Shown: positions 35,932 through 44,832, numbered from the stretch's first letter. The stretch is DNA of 64,000 nt from Bacteroides timonensis (GCF_000513195.1 NZ_CBVI010000057.1:62001-126000); one strand, 5' to 3'. Notes: generated from the sequence alone by a model not told the origin. A program made the numbers and translations.

Positions 35932-36378
35932 TCAGTCTTTCGTATTGAAAAATATTTTTCTTAATACTTCCTGGCTTATGCTCAGCTCTTCTACGGTGAT
36001 ACCGTGTAATGCCTCTTTCAAAGTTTGGTTAGCGATTACCCGTGCGCGTTCTTCCAGTTCTTTTCCATCTTTGGTGAGGTGGATAAGATTGGTGCGGCGG
36101 TCTTTTTTATCAGAAATGCGGACTACCAGATGTTGACGTTCCATGTTATCAATCAGGCGCGTCATACTGGGCTTATCCTTAAAAGTTGCATTACACAACT
36201 CTTGTTGCGTCACTCCGTCTTTTTCCCACAAAAAGATGAGGACAGTCCACTGTTCCGGAGTAATCTCCAAACCGTTCTGGCGGAAGTTGCGGGACAGTTT
36301 TCGGTTGATTGCAGCGGAAACTTTACCGTTCAGGATGGCAAAAATCAGCCGGATGTCAAAGTTAAATTGCTCGATCAT
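35932..36378 (-). CDS. MarR-family transcriptional regulator
   Basis: A 148-residue winged-helix regulator (start at 36378; a longer frame upstream would run through the promoter). The MarR fold is seen in QWTVLIFLWEKDGVTQQEL (helices 2-3), KDKPSMTRLIDNMERQHLV (recognition helix) and the wing KKDRRTNLIHLTKDGKELEE. It probably represses nearby or stress genes in response to a small phenolic ligand, as in the family, but the ligand is unknown. A -7 box TACCTTTG (minus strand, 36403-36410) lies 25 bases before the start. It is divergent from the rpsF operon. Confidence 0.92.
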   Translation of the reverse strand: MIEQFNFDIRLIFAILNGKVSAAINRKLSRNFRQNGLEITPEQWTVLIFLWEKDGVTQQELCNATFKDKPSMTRLIDNMERQHLVVRISDKKDRRTNLIHLTKDGKELEERARVIANQTLKEALHGITVEELSISQEVLRKIFFNTKD

Positions 36379-36402
36379 GAAATTATTGTTTAAACAACTT
36401 TG

Positions 36403-36410
36403 CAAAGGTA
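36403..36410 (-). promoter_or_regulatory. -7 box of the MarR gene
   Basis: TACCTTTG on the minus strand, 25 bases from the start codon, matches TAnnTTTG. Confidence 0.5.
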
Positions 36411-36460
36411 AGTCACTTCTATGATAAATCCTACCTTCGGGCACAAAAAAACATTAAATG

Positions 36461-36491
36461 TTTGTAGATCAAAATAAAATCCCTACCTTTG
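36461..36491 (+). promoter_or_regulatory. Consensus Bacteroidetes promoter of rpsF-rpsR-rplI
   Basis: TTTG at 36461-36464, a 19-base spacer and TACCTTTG at 36484-36491 match the -33/-7 consensus exactly. The start site should lie near 36498, giving a ~40-base leader before rpsF. Confidence 0.85.
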
Positions 36492-36537
36492 CACCGCAAA
36501 TTTTTAAACGAATTATTAATTCATTAATTAAACAAGT

Positions 36538-36882
36538 ATGAATCAATACGAAACCGTTTTCATTTTAACTCCCGTTTTGTCTGATGTTCAGATGAAGGAA
36601 GCGGTAGAAAAATTCAAAGGCATCCTTACTGCTGAAGGTGCTGAGATCGTAAATGAGGAAAACTGGGGACTGAAAAAACTGGCATATCCTATCCAGAAGA
36701 AGTCAACTGGTTTCTATCAGCTGATTGAGTTCAATGCAGACCCTACTGTAATTGACAAGTTAGAGCTTAACTTCCGTCGTGATGAGCGCGTTATCCGTTT
36801 CTTGACTTTCAAGCAAGACAAGTACGCTGCTGAATACGCTGCGAAGAGAAGAAGTGTTAAATCAACTAAAAAGGAGGATTAA
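36538..36882 (+). CDS. rpsF: 30S ribosomal protein S6
   Basis: A 114-residue S6 protein ([16 protein letters not shown] at the front, [20 protein letters not shown] in the middle). It binds the central domain of 16S rRNA together with S18. First gene of the S6-S18-L9 operon, preceded by a consensus promoter. Its last codons overlap the Shine-Dalgarno sequence of rpsR. Confidence 0.98.
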   Translation: MNQYETVFILTPVLSDVQMKEAVEKFKGILTAEGAEIVNEENWGLKKLAYPIQKKSTGFYQLIEFNADPTVIDKLELNFRRDERVIRFLTFKQDKYAAEYAAKRRSVKSTKKED

Positions 36883-36884
36883 TC

Positions 36885-37154
36885 ATGGCACAAGTTCAAT
36901 CAGAAATCAGATATTTAACTCCGCCGTCAGTGGACGTTAAGAAGAAAAAATATTGCCGTTTCAAAAAGAGTGGTATTAAGTATATCGACTATAAGGATCC
37001 TGAATTCTTGAAGAAATTCTTGAATGAGCAAGGTAAGATACTTCCGCGTCGCATCACCGGTACTTCTTTGAAGTTCCAACGTCGTGTAGCTCAAGCTGTA
37101 AAGAGAGCCCGTCACTTGGCATTGCTGCCTTATGTAACTGACATGATGAAATAA
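36885..37154 (+). CDS. rpsR: 30S ribosomal protein S18
   Basis: An 89-residue S18 protein with the conserved core [20 protein letters not shown] and [19 protein letters not shown]. It forms a heterodimer with S6 on the small-subunit platform. The start codon is preceded by GGAGG at 36873-36877, seven bases away, unusually strong for this phylum. It begins two bases after the rpsF stop. Confidence 0.98.
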   Translation: MAQVQSEIRYLTPPSVDVKKKKYCRFKKSGIKYIDYKDPEFLKKFLNEQGKILPRRITGTSLKFQRRVAQAVKRARHLALLPYVTDMMK

Positions 37155-37169
37155 TAGGAGGAGGAAAGT

Positions 37170-37619
37170 ATGGAAATTATATTGAAAGAAGACATTGTAA
37201 ACTTGGGTTATAAGAACGACATCGTAACTGTTAAGTCTGGTTATGGTCGTAACTACCTCATCCCGACAGGTAAAGCTGTGATTGCTTCTCCTGCTGCAAA
37301 GAAAATGTTGGCTGAAGATTTGAAGCAACGTGCTCACAAATTGGAAAAAATCAAGAAGGATGCTGAAGCATTGGCAGCTAAATTGGAAGGCGTATCTTTG
37401 AAGATCGCTACTAAAGTTAGCTCAACCGGTACTATCTTCGGTTCTGTTGGTAACATCCAGATTGCAGATGAATTGGCTAAGTTAGGTCATGAAATTGACC
37501 GTAAGATCATCGTTGTAAAAGATGCTGTGAAAGAAGTTGGTCAGTACAAAGCTATCGTTAAGTTACACAAGGAAGTTTCTGTAGAGATTCCTTTCGAAGT
37601 TGTTGCTGAAGAAGCATAA
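37170..37619 (+). CDS. rplI: 50S ribosomal protein L9
   Basis: A 149-residue L9 protein with the N-terminal signature [20 protein letters not shown] and [16 protein letters not shown], the long connecting helix, and the C-terminal domain. AGGAGGAGG (37156-37164) lies just before the start, again a strong Shine-Dalgarno. The operon ends at an intrinsic terminator. Confidence 0.98.
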   Translation: MEIILKEDIVNLGYKNDIVTVKSGYGRNYLIPTGKAVIASPAAKKMLAEDLKQRAHKLEKIKKDAEALAAKLEGVSLKIATKVSSTGTIFGSVGNIQIADELAKLGHEIDRKIIVVKDAVKEVGQYKAIVKLHKEVSVEIPFEVVAEEA

Positions 37620-37637
37620 TTGAATACTTCATATATA

Positions 37638-37677
37638 GAAAAAGTCCGGTTTCCGAAAAGGAGCCGGCTTTTTTGTT
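37638..37677 (+). terminator. Intrinsic terminator of the rpsF operon
   Basis: The stem CCGG.TTTCC pairs with GGA.GCCGG around GAAAA, followed by T6. It lies just before the DUF6090-like paralog remnant on the other strand. Confidence 0.8.
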
Positions 37678-37681
37678 TTAC

Positions 37682-37949
37682 TTACTCATATTCTTTCTCA
37701 ATGGCAGCTACTGCTTTATCAATGGCTTGTAAATATTGACCGTATATTTGGACAGGATTCGAGTGGGTATCATAAATGCTCTTTATTAAGGTAGTTCCTT
37801 CCGGACTCCTCTGTTCATTTTGTTGTTTTTATAGGATGTAGCTGTTTTGTAAGCCCTCTCTATAGTCGTATAAGTTTTTATAAGTTGGGTGGCTATTTTT
37901 TTATTATCAATACTTTGTGATTGTATTTGTTCCTTTGGTTTGTGCAGGA
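37682..37949 (-). pseudogene. Remnant of a paralog of the neighbouring membrane protein gene
   Basis: The minus strand of this 'empty' stretch encodes pieces parallel to the end of the gene at 37950-38693. The upper piece reads SIDNKKIATQLIKTYTTIER then AYKTATSYKN, similar to the neighbour's IKNKELSLQIIKAYGTIKTA. After a frameshift near 37830 the lower piece reads SIYDTHSNPVQIYGQYLQAI DKAVAAIEKEYE and a stop, similar to SIEELDETIAAIDKEYK. About 60 residues between the two pieces are missing compared with the intact copy. It therefore looks like a tandem duplicate that lost its front and middle. The comparison was done by eye. Confidence 0.7.
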
Positions 37950-38693
37950 TTACTTATACTCCTTGTCAATTGCTGCAATGGTTTCATCAAGTTCTTCTAT
38001 ACTGGCAAAAAAATGAGTTTTGGGATTAAGGATATTGGGCATGGTCTGGAGTAGACCTAAGCCTTCTGGTAAAGTGAGTACCAGGTAAAGTTCTTCCGAC
38101 AGGTCATTTTCTTCAGAGTATTCAACTTTTTCTCTTTTTTTTATTTGGTTGTAAAAGCAAGCAGCTACTTGGGGATTGGCATTGAATTCATCTTGTGCCT
38201 GTTTTTTGTACTCCTTATACATTTCGAAAGAGGATTCTGCGGTTTTGATTGTTCCGTATGCTTTTATAATTTGCAGGGAAAGTTCCTTATTCTTGATCTT
38301 TTGGATGAGTGAAGATGTTTTGAGCATTTCCATGGCATCATTGATGAATGTGTACTTACTCCATTGAAAAATAACAGGTAAATATTGTTTCACAGAGTCT
38401 TGAGAGATTTCATCCTTCTTGTTTTTATGTTCAAACAGATATCGTGCGGCATTTTGTTCGAATACTACTCTGCTTCCCATCTCCTTCAATGTTTCTCTGT
38501 TTAGAATTAGTTCGCTTTTAACCAACTGTATAGACTTCTCAACTTCTTTTTGGGTATTTCGTTCTGAAATCCAGTCACTTCCAACAAAGGTGATAATGAT
38601 GCCTAATACTACGGCGATGAGATTGCGGACGAAATCACCTAACTTATACTCTTTGGCTATGTACTTTAGTTTGTCTGACAGTTTTATTTTCAT
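37950..38693 (-). CDS. DUF6090-like membrane protein of unknown function
   Basis: A 247-residue protein with one predicted membrane helix near the front (FVRNLIAVVLGIIITFVGSD). A mostly helical, charged soluble domain (~190 residues) follows, with KEVEKSIQLVKSELILNRET just after the helix and a repeated acidic end (SIEELDETIAAIDKEYK). It resembles the Bacteroidetes family I recall as DUF6090, with no known function. A TATCTTTG box lies at 38719-38726 (minus strand), 26 bases before the start. A decayed second copy follows directly downstream, so the family has duplicated here. Confidence 0.65.
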   Translation of the reverse strand: MKIKLSDKLKYIAKEYKLGDFVRNLIAVVLGIIITFVGSDWISERNTQKEVEKSIQLVKSELILNRETLKEMGSRVVFEQNAARYLFEHKNKKDEISQDSVKQYLPVIFQWSKYTFINDAMEMLKTSSLIQKIKNKELSLQIIKAYGTIKTAESSFEMYKEYKKQAQDEFNANPQVAACFYNQIKKREKVEYSEENDLSEELYLVLTLPEGLGLLQTMPNILNPKTHFFASIEELDETIAAIDKEYK

Positions 38694-38798
38694 AATATTA
38701 TTATTTAGTGTTTTAAGGCAAAGATAGGCATTATTTGAAACAAAAAAAGAAAAGAAGTATAAGAAATAATGTTGTAGGGCTAAGGAAACAAAAGGGCA

Positions 38799-38838
38799 TA
38801 AAAAAAGTCTGTTCGTGCTTTTGCACGTCAGACTTTCA
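38799..38838 (-). terminator. Intrinsic terminator of the alanine-rich lipoprotein gene
   Basis: On the minus strand AGTCTG..CGTGC is paired across a four-base loop in an extended stem (outer arms 38806-38811 and 38829-38834), followed by T7. This is a strong terminator for so small a gene and suggests high expression. Confidence 0.8.
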
Positions 38839-38863
38839 ATTCTCTCAGTGTGTTGTTCTGAAA

Positions 38864-39076
38864 TTATTCAGCTACAACTGCTGCGCTATCTACTGCTACA
38901 GTATCAGCTGCTGCGGCTGCCTCAGCTGCTGCGGCTGCTGCTTCTTCTACTGCTGCGATTGAATCAGCAATACGGATAGAATCTGCTGCTGCTTTTTCAG
39001 CGTCAGCTTGTTTGTTACCACAAGATGCGAAAGATACTGCTACGATAGCTACAGCCATCAAAACTAATTTTTTCAT
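38864..39076 (-). CDS. Small alanine-rich lipoprotein
   Basis: A 70-residue protein with a lipoprotein signal (VLMAVAIVAVSFASCGNKQ). Roughly half of the ~50-residue mature part is alanine, broken by Asp, Glu and Ser at regular steps (ADSIRIADSIAAVEEAAAAA). This pattern favours a long single helix or coiled coil like the Lpp lipoprotein, but it has no C-terminal Lys for peptidoglycan linkage. A TACCTTTG box lies at 39129-39136 and the gene has its own terminator, so it is a compact stand-alone unit. The repetitive GCT/GCA codons also open a frame on the other strand, which is not real. The function is unknown. Confidence 0.75.
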   Translation of the reverse strand: MKKLVLMAVAIVAVSFASCGNKQADAEKAAADSIRIADSIAAVEEAAAAAAEAAAAADTVAVDSAAVVAE

Positions 39077-39235
39077 TTTCTTTGCTTTTTAAAAACGTAA
39101 TACAATCAATTGCTTTATTAAAACGTTGCAAAGGTATGTACTTTTTCGATATGTTGTTCTCCAAATCCCAACTTTTTTTATGTTTTTTTTGGAGGTTAGC
39201 CCCTTTTGACTACTTTTTGTATGTTTAATAACATA

Positions 39236-40909
39236 CTAATCTTCTGCAATACTGTTATATAAGTAGCGTTTGATGCTCCTTTTAGGAGTTTTCTCAAACT
39301 CGGTAGGATAGAGCTGAATCTGGCTGACTTTCTCGTAACTGGCCACACTGCTATTCAGGTTCTTCAAGTTCTCGTTCATGATGGTTTTGAGGTTTTCCTC
39401 TTGGTTCAGTCCCAGGGAATCCAAAGCTTCGTAATCTGCATAGACTAAAGCTACCAGTTTTTTATTGCGTTCGATAACAAGACTTTCTAGTACGAAAGGC
39501 AGGTTGTTGAGCCGTGCCTCGATTTCTTCGGGGAAGATGTTTTGTCCGCTGGAACTCAGGATCATGGTCTTACTGCGGCCACGAATATAAAGGTTTCCTT
39601 TTTCATCCAGTTTACCCAAGTCACCGGTACGTAGCCAGCCGTCTTCGGTGAAGACTTCTTTAGTGGCTTCCGGATTCTTATAATAACCTGTCATTACATT
39701 TTCGCCGCGTACCTGGATTTCACCGATTTCTACCTCCGGATTTTCTTTGTAGATACGGGCTTCCATGATGTCGAGCACTCGCCCGGAAGAAGTCGGGATG
39801 AATTCGTTCCAGGGAGCGTAACTGATTAACGGCGCACACTCCGTCATGCCATAGCCGATGGTGAACGGGAACTTGATGCGATGGAAGAATTCTTCCACTT
39901 CCGGGTTCATGGCAGCACCGCCGATAATGACTTCTTTGAAACGTCCGCCCAGAGCATCTATCAGTTTCTTCCGGATTTGCCCATAGATTTGTCCGTCGAG
40001 CAAAGGAATGCTGAGCGCCCATTTCATTGTCTTTTTATTTATGATGGGCTGAATGACATTCTTATAGATTTTCTCGATAACGAGTGGCACGGTAATAATC
40101 AAGCTGGGTTTTACCTCTTCAAAGGCTTTCATCAGAATCTTTGGAGAGGGGACTTTGCCCAAAAGTGTGACGTGAGTACCCACGGCAGTAGCCGTAAGAA
40201 AGTCGAAAGCGCAACCGTAGGCGTGAGCCAAGGGTAAGAAGGAGAGTACTTTATCTCCCTTTTTCAATAATTCGGTGCGGATACCGAAAGTGACATTTCC
40301 TGCGAGATTGTTTCCTGTCAGCATCACGCCCTTACTGAAACCGGTGGTGCCCGAGGTATAGTTCAGCAGCATTACCTTATCATTGGAAAGAGTGGTATAC
40401 TGCACGTCTTCCCGGTGGAAACCTTTCGGGTAAGTTATGTGCATTTCTTCATCCAGGTGTTTGAGGAAACGATTGATTGTTTCACCGTCGCGCTGATGCA
40501 GGCAACGGAAATCGGAAAGGGAGAATACGGCACGCAATCCGGTCAGGCGTTCTTCTTCCAGATGTTCCCAGATGGAATCGCTCGTAAAGAGGAAAACAGA
40601 CTCGGAGTGGTTGACGATATGATGTACATCATTCGGATTAAAATCCTGAAGAATGGGAACAACGATAGCTCCGTAAGTGATGGTGGCCATATAAGCGATG
40701 CACCAACGGGCATTGTTCTTACCGATAATAGCAATTTTGTCGCCCCGGCGCAGACTGCAATGTTTGAATAGCAAGTGCAATTTAGCTATCTCTTGCGCCA
40801 CTTGTCCATAGGAATAACTCTCGTCTTCACCGTAATCGGTATAGCAAGGAAGGTCCCAGTTTTCACGGAAACTCTGCTCGTAGAGTTTGATAAAGTTCTC
40901 TTGTATCAT
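39236..40909 (-). CDS. AMP-forming long-chain acyl-CoA ligase
   Basis: A 557-residue ANL-superfamily enzyme that activates fatty acids as acyl-AMP and then acyl-CoA. The P-loop-like motif A3 is YTSGTTGFSKGVM, followed by GYGMTECAPLISY (A5), GWLRTGDLGKLDEKGNLYI (A7-A8), the hinge GRSKTMILSSSGQNIFPEE, and a final Lys-containing TPKRSIKRYLY (A10). The gene is divergent from mtaB; a TACTTTTG box on the minus strand (40933-40940) lies 23 bases before the start. FadD-type function is likely but the chain-length preference is not readable. Confidence 0.92.
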   Translation of the reverse strand: MIQENFIKLYEQSFRENWDLPCYTDYGEDESYSYGQVAQEIAKLHLLFKHCSLRRGDKIAIIGKNNARWCIAYMATITYGAIVVPILQDFNPNDVHHIVNHSESVFLFTSDSIWEHLEEERLTGLRAVFSLSDFRCLHQRDGETINRFLKHLDEEMHITYPKGFHREDVQYTTLSNDKVMLLNYTSGTTGFSKGVMLTGNNLAGNVTFGIRTELLKKGDKVLSFLPLAHAYGCAFDFLTATAVGTHVTLLGKVPSPKILMKAFEEVKPSLIITVPLVIEKIYKNVIQPIINKKTMKWALSIPLLDGQIYGQIRKKLIDALGGRFKEVIIGGAAMNPEVEEFFHRIKFPFTIGYGMTECAPLISYAPWNEFIPTSSGRVLDIMEARIYKENPEVEIGEIQVRGENVMTGYYKNPEATKEVFTEDGWLRTGDLGKLDEKGNLYIRGRSKTMILSSSGQNIFPEEIEARLNNLPFVLESLVIERNKKLVALVYADYEALDSLGLNQEENLKTIMNENLKNLNSSVASYEKVSQIQLYPTEFEKTPKRSIKRYLYNSIAED

Positions 40910-40995
40910 TGCACGAAAATTGATGATTTGTGCAAAAGTAGGAAAAATCTAATAATTATATGTAACTTTGTAGCAGAAATGTGTTTAGAATAGAT

Positions 40996-42315
40996 ATGAT
41001 TGATACCAATATATTTCAAGATAAGACAGCGGTTTACTATACATTAGGTTGTAAGTTGAACTTCTCGGAAACCTCTACTATCGGTAAGATTTTGCGGGAT
41101 GCAGGTGTGCGTACGGCACGTAAAGGGGAGAAAGCGGACATCTGTGTGGTGAACACTTGCTCGGTGACGGAAGTGGCGGATAAGAAATGCCGCCAGGCTA
41201 TCCATCGCCTGGTGAAGCAGCATCCGGGGGCTTTCGTGGTTGTGACCGGATGTTATGCCCAGTTGAAACCCGAAACCGTTGCAAAGATTGAGGGGGTGGA
41301 TGTGGTGCTTGGTGCCGAACAGAAAAAAGACTTGCTTCAATATCTCGGCAACCTGCAAAAGAATGAGTCGGGAGAAGCTTATGCTTCGGCGCTGAAAGAT
41401 ATCCATTCGTTTGCACCGTCCTGCTCACGTGGCGACCGTACCCGCTATTTCCTGAAAGTACAGGATGGTTGCGATTATTTCTGCTCCTACTGCACTATTC
41501 CTTTCGCCCGCGGGCGGAGTCGCAACGGAACAATTGCATCCATGGTGGAACAAGCGCGCCAGGCAGCAGCTGAGGGAGGAAAGGAAATTGTGCTGACAGG
41601 TGTCAATATCGGGGATTTCGGTAAAACCACCGGAGAAACTTTCTTCGATCTGGTGAAGGCGCTGGATGAGGTGGAAGGTATCGAACGTTACCGTATTTCC
41701 TCCATAGAGCCCAATTTGCTGACTGATGAGATTATAGAATTTGTTTCTCATTCCCGCAGTTTCATGCCTCATTTCCATATTCCGTTGCAGTCCGGTAGTG
41801 ACGAAGTGCTGAAGCTGATGCGCCGACGATATGATACGGAACTTTTCGCTTCCAAAGTGCGGAAAGTGAAAGAAGTGATGCCCGATGCCTTTATCGGCGT
41901 GGATGTGATTGTGGGTACACGTGGTGAAACGGATGAATATTTTGAGCAGGCCTACGAATTTATCAAAAGCCTGGATGTGACCCAGCTTCATGTGTTTAGC
42001 TACTCCGAACGTCCGGGTACGCAGGCATTAAAGATAGACCATGTGGTAACTCCCGAGGAAAAACACCGTCGGAGTCAGCGCCTGTTGGAACTTTCGGACG
42101 AAAAGACGCATGCATTCTATGCCCGTCATATCGGACAAACCCTGCCTGTGTTGTTGGAACGTTCCAAGCCGGGAACTCCTATGCATGGCTTCACTGCTAA
42201 CTATATCCGGGTGGAGGTTCCCCACAATGATACATTGGATAATCAGGTGGTGTCTGTTCGTTTAGGCGATTTTAATGAAGACGGAACCGCATTGCAGGGA
42301 ACTGTGCTATTATAA
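40996..42315 (+). CDS. mtaB: tRNA t6A methylthiotransferase, MtaB type
   Basis: A 439-residue radical-SAM methylthiotransferase that converts t6A to ms2t6A at tRNA position 37. The N-terminal UPF0004 domain has three cluster Cys in YTLGCKLNFSE, VVNTCSVTEVADKK and VTGCYAQLKPE. The radical-SAM CxxxCxxC is in VQDGCDYFCSYCTIPFARG. A TRAM domain lies at the end. The SVTEVADKK form after the second Cys is of the MtaB (YqeV) type rather than MiaB. The start at 40996 removes a GTG-started extension; a TAACTTTG box is at 40963-40970. It is the first gene of a run with an acyltransferase and a GT2. Confidence 0.92.
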   Translation: MIDTNIFQDKTAVYYTLGCKLNFSETSTIGKILRDAGVRTARKGEKADICVVNTCSVTEVADKKCRQAIHRLVKQHPGAFVVVTGCYAQLKPETVAKIEGVDVVLGAEQKKDLLQYLGNLQKNESGEAYASALKDIHSFAPSCSRGDRTRYFLKVQDGCDYFCSYCTIPFARGRSRNGTIASMVEQARQAAAEGGKEIVLTGVNIGDFGKTTGETFFDLVKALDEVEGIERYRISSIEPNLLTDEIIEFVSHSRSFMPHFHIPLQSGSDEVLKLMRRRYDTELFASKVRKVKEVMPDAFIGVDVIVGTRGETDEYFEQAYEFIKSLDVTQLHVFSYSERPGTQALKIDHVVTPEEKHRRSQRLLELSDEKTHAFYARHIGQTLPVLLERSKPGTPMHGFTANYIRVEVPHNDTLDNQVVSVRLGDFNEDGTALQGTVLL

Positions 42316-42332
42316 TAAGGTATAAGAAAAGT

Positions 42333-43235
42333 ATGAAATCGAAACTTGTCTACTGGCTGACTTACGCCGGCATGTGGCTTTTGGCTTTGCTTCCTTTCCG
42401 GGCACTTTATATCTTGTCCGATGGGTTTTATTTTCTGATGCGTCATTTGGTGCATTACCGTCGGAAGGTAGTTCGTAAGAATCTGAAGAACTCTTTTCCC
42501 GAAAAATCCAAGGCTGAACTGCGCGAGATTGAGCGTGAGTTTTATCACTATATCTGCGACTACATGCTGGAAGAAATAAAGATGATGCGTATGTCGTTCG
42601 AAGATCTTTCCCGCCGTATGGAATATGGTAATACTGAAGAATATCTCGGCATGCTTGAAAAACATGGAGGCATTGTTGTACTCATTCCTCATTATGCCAA
42701 TTTTGAGTGGCTGACGGCGATGGGAGCCTTCATGAAGCCGGAAGATGTACCCTTGCAAGTGTATAAACCTTTGCGAAACAAATATATGGATGAAATGTTT
42801 AAGATCATCCGTGCCCGTCATGGCGGCTATAATGTACCGAAACATTCCACTGCCCGCGAAGTGATCCGGTTGCGTCGTGAAGGGAAGCATGTAGTGATCG
42901 GACTGATTACCGATCAGTCTCCCAATCGCAATGAAGCCCATCACTGGACTACTTTCCTGAATCAGGATACCGTGTTTATGGATGGTGGTGAACGTATTGC
43001 CAGAATGATGAATTATCCTGTTTTTTATTGCGAATTGGAAAAACAGGGTAGAGGATATTGCAAAGCATACTTTGATCTGTTGACTGAAACCCCGAAGCAA
43101 ACTGCCGAGGGAGAAATAACCGAACTATTTGTGCGTCGCTTGGAGCAAACCATTCGCCGTGCTCCTGCTTATTGGTTCTGGTCGCATAAACGGTGGAAAC
43201 TCACACGGGAAGATTTGAAGAAACAACATGAATAA
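42333..43235 (+). CDS. Lipid A-type (LpxL/HtrB family) acyltransferase
   Basis: A 300-residue inner-membrane acyltransferase. The N terminus is a membrane anchor (LVYWLTYAGMWLLALLPF). The HX4E catalytic motif is in LIPHYANFEW, followed by a substrate-site block PLQVYKPLRNKYMDEMF and ITDQSPNRNEAHHWTTFLNQ. The family transfers a fatty acyl chain to lipid A precursors, or to ornithine lipids in some Bacteroidetes. It lies 17 bases after mtaB and overlaps the GT2 gene by eight bases, so the three form an operon, perhaps for envelope lipid work. Confidence 0.92.
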   Translation: MKSKLVYWLTYAGMWLLALLPFRALYILSDGFYFLMRHLVHYRRKVVRKNLKNSFPEKSKAELREIEREFYHYICDYMLEEIKMMRMSFEDLSRRMEYGNTEEYLGMLEKHGGIVVLIPHYANFEWLTAMGAFMKPEDVPLQVYKPLRNKYMDEMFKIIRARHGGYNVPKHSTAREVIRLRREGKHVVIGLITDQSPNRNEAHHWTTFLNQDTVFMDGGERIARMMNYPVFYCELEKQGRGYCKAYFDLLTETPKQTAEGEITELFVRRLEQTIRRAPAYWFWSHKRWKLTREDLKKQHE

Positions 43236-44244
43236 GATAGCAGTTGTCATATTAAACTGGAACGGGTGCGATATGCTCCGCTCGTTTCTTCCTTCCGTAG
43301 TACGCTTTTCCGAGGCGGACGGTGCGGCAGTGTATGTTGCTGATAATGGTTCTACGGATGCATCTGTTGATATGCTTTGTCGTGAATTCCTTACCGTCCG
43401 ATTGATTCTGTTGGAAGAAAATCAAGGTTTCGCTGATGGTTATAATATGGCATTGCAAGAGGTCGATGCCGAGTATGTAGTACTTCTCAATTCAGATGTG
43501 GAAGTGACGGAACATTGGCTTCAGCCACTGATTGGCTATATGGATGCTCATCCTGAAGCAGCGGCTTGCCAGCCGAAGATACGCAGTTGGAGGCGGAAGG
43601 AGATGTTCGAGTATGCCGGTGCGGCGGGCGGTTTTCTTGATCGTTACGGTTATCCGTTCTGTCGCGGTCGGATTATGGGTGTGGTAGAAGAGGATAAGGG
43701 ACAATACGACACTATCATTCCCGTCTTTTGGGCTACAGGTGCAGCTTTGTTTATCCGCTTGAAAGATTATCGTGAAGCCGGTGGACTGGATGGACGTTTT
43801 TTTGCCCACATGGAAGAGATCGATCTTTGCTGGCGGCTTCGTGCACGTGGCCGGCAGATTGCCTGTGTGCCGCAAAGTGTGGTTTACCATGTAGGCGGTG
43901 CTACGCTGAAGAAAGAAAATCCCCGAAAGACTTTCCTTAATTTTCGTAATAATCTTGTCATGCTCTACAAGAACCTGCCATCCCGGGATTTTGCTTCCGT
44001 GATGCGTACCCGTGCAGTTCTTGACTATATAGCTGCATTGAGTTTTATACTTAAACTACAGTTCCCCAATGCATTGGCAGTGCTTCGTGCACGGCGTGAA
44101 TATCGTTTGTTACGTTCTTCTTTTACTCCTGCACGTGAAGAGAACCTGAAAAAAACTTCCCTTTCCGTGATACCGGAATGGACAAAAAGCAGTATCTTGG
44201 CGCAGTATTATTTACGTGGAAAGAAATTTTTCTCGCAATTATAG
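43228..44244 (+). CDS. Family 2 glycosyltransferase
   Basis: A 338-residue GT-A-fold enzyme. It opens with IAVVILNWNGCDMLRSFLPS, has the nucleotide-binding ADNGSTDASVDM, the metal-binding SDV in VVLLNSDVEVTEHW, and the acceptor block HMEEIDLCWRLRARGR. It resembles rhamnosyltransferase-type GT2 proteins acting in lipopolysaccharide or capsule assembly; the sugar is unknown. Its start overlaps the upstream acyltransferase gene by eight bases, so translation is coupled. The C-terminal region has helices that may associate with the membrane. Confidence 0.9.
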   Translation: MNKIAVVILNWNGCDMLRSFLPSVVRFSEADGAAVYVADNGSTDASVDMLCREFLTVRLILLEENQGFADGYNMALQEVDAEYVVLLNSDVEVTEHWLQPLIGYMDAHPEAAACQPKIRSWRRKEMFEYAGAAGGFLDRYGYPFCRGRIMGVVEEDKGQYDTIIPVFWATGAALFIRLKDYREAGGLDGRFFAHMEEIDLCWRLRARGRQIACVPQSVVYHVGGATLKKENPRKTFLNFRNNLVMLYKNLPSRDFASVMRTRAVLDYIAALSFILKLQFPNALAVLRARREYRLLRSSFTPAREENLKKTSLSVIPEWTKSSILAQYYLRGKKFFSQL

Positions 44245-44289
44245 CTTTTTCTTTTTACCGATTGTTTATTATTTAAACGGTATTGGCTT

Positions 44290-44811
44290 ATGATAAAATT
44301 AGTTAGAAAGATTGGATTGGTGGCGCACGACGCCATGAAGAAAGACCTCATCGAGTGGGTTCTCTGGAACTCCGAATTGCTTATGGGGCACAAGTTTTAC
44401 TGTACAGGTACTACGGGAACTCTTATTCTTGAGGCTCTTAAGGAAAAGCATCCCGATGTTGAGTGGGATTTTACCATTCTGAAATCCGGTCCCCTGGGTG
44501 GTGATCAGCAAATGGGATCCCGCATTGTGGATGGCGAGATTGATTATCTTTTTTTCTTCACTGATCCTATGACGTTGCAGCCGCACGATACGGATGTGAA
44601 AGCGCTGACTCGTCTTGCCGGTGTTGAGAATATCGTTTTCTGCTGTAATCGCAGTACGGCAGACCATATTATTTCAAGCCCGCTATTCGTTGATCCAACG
44701 TATGAACGCACTATTCCAGATTACACCGGCTACACCAAACGATTTGAAAACAAACCGGTGGTTGCCGAGGCTGTGGAATCTGCAAAAAAGCGGAAGAAAA
44801 AGAGAGGATAA
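44290..44811 (+). CDS. mgsA: Methylglyoxal synthase
   Basis: A 173-residue enzyme that converts dihydroxyacetone phosphate to methylglyoxal and phosphate, relieving sugar-phosphate overload. Family motifs are complete: VRKIGLVAHDAMKKDLIEW, YCTGTTGTLILEA with the phosphate loop, LKSGPLGGDQQMGSRIVDGE with the catalytic Asp, and FFTDPMTLQPHDTDVKAL. Length is slightly above the E. coli enzyme because of a basic C-terminal tail (KKRKKKRG). The gene is 45 bases after the GT2 gene and ends at an intrinsic terminator. Confidence 0.96.
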   Translation: MIKLVRKIGLVAHDAMKKDLIEWVLWNSELLMGHKFYCTGTTGTLILEALKEKHPDVEWDFTILKSGPLGGDQQMGSRIVDGEIDYLFFFTDPMTLQPHDTDVKALTRLAGVENIVFCCNRSTADHIISSPLFVDPTYERTIPDYTGYTKRFENKPVVAEAVESAKKRKKKRG

Positions 44812-44832
44812 AGTAAGTTCTCCGATAAGAAT

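Noticed and set aside
38735..38962. 75-codon plus-strand open frame rich in Cys
   Set aside because: It is the complement of the alanine-codon run of the small lipoprotein; it crosses that gene's terminator and has no promoter.
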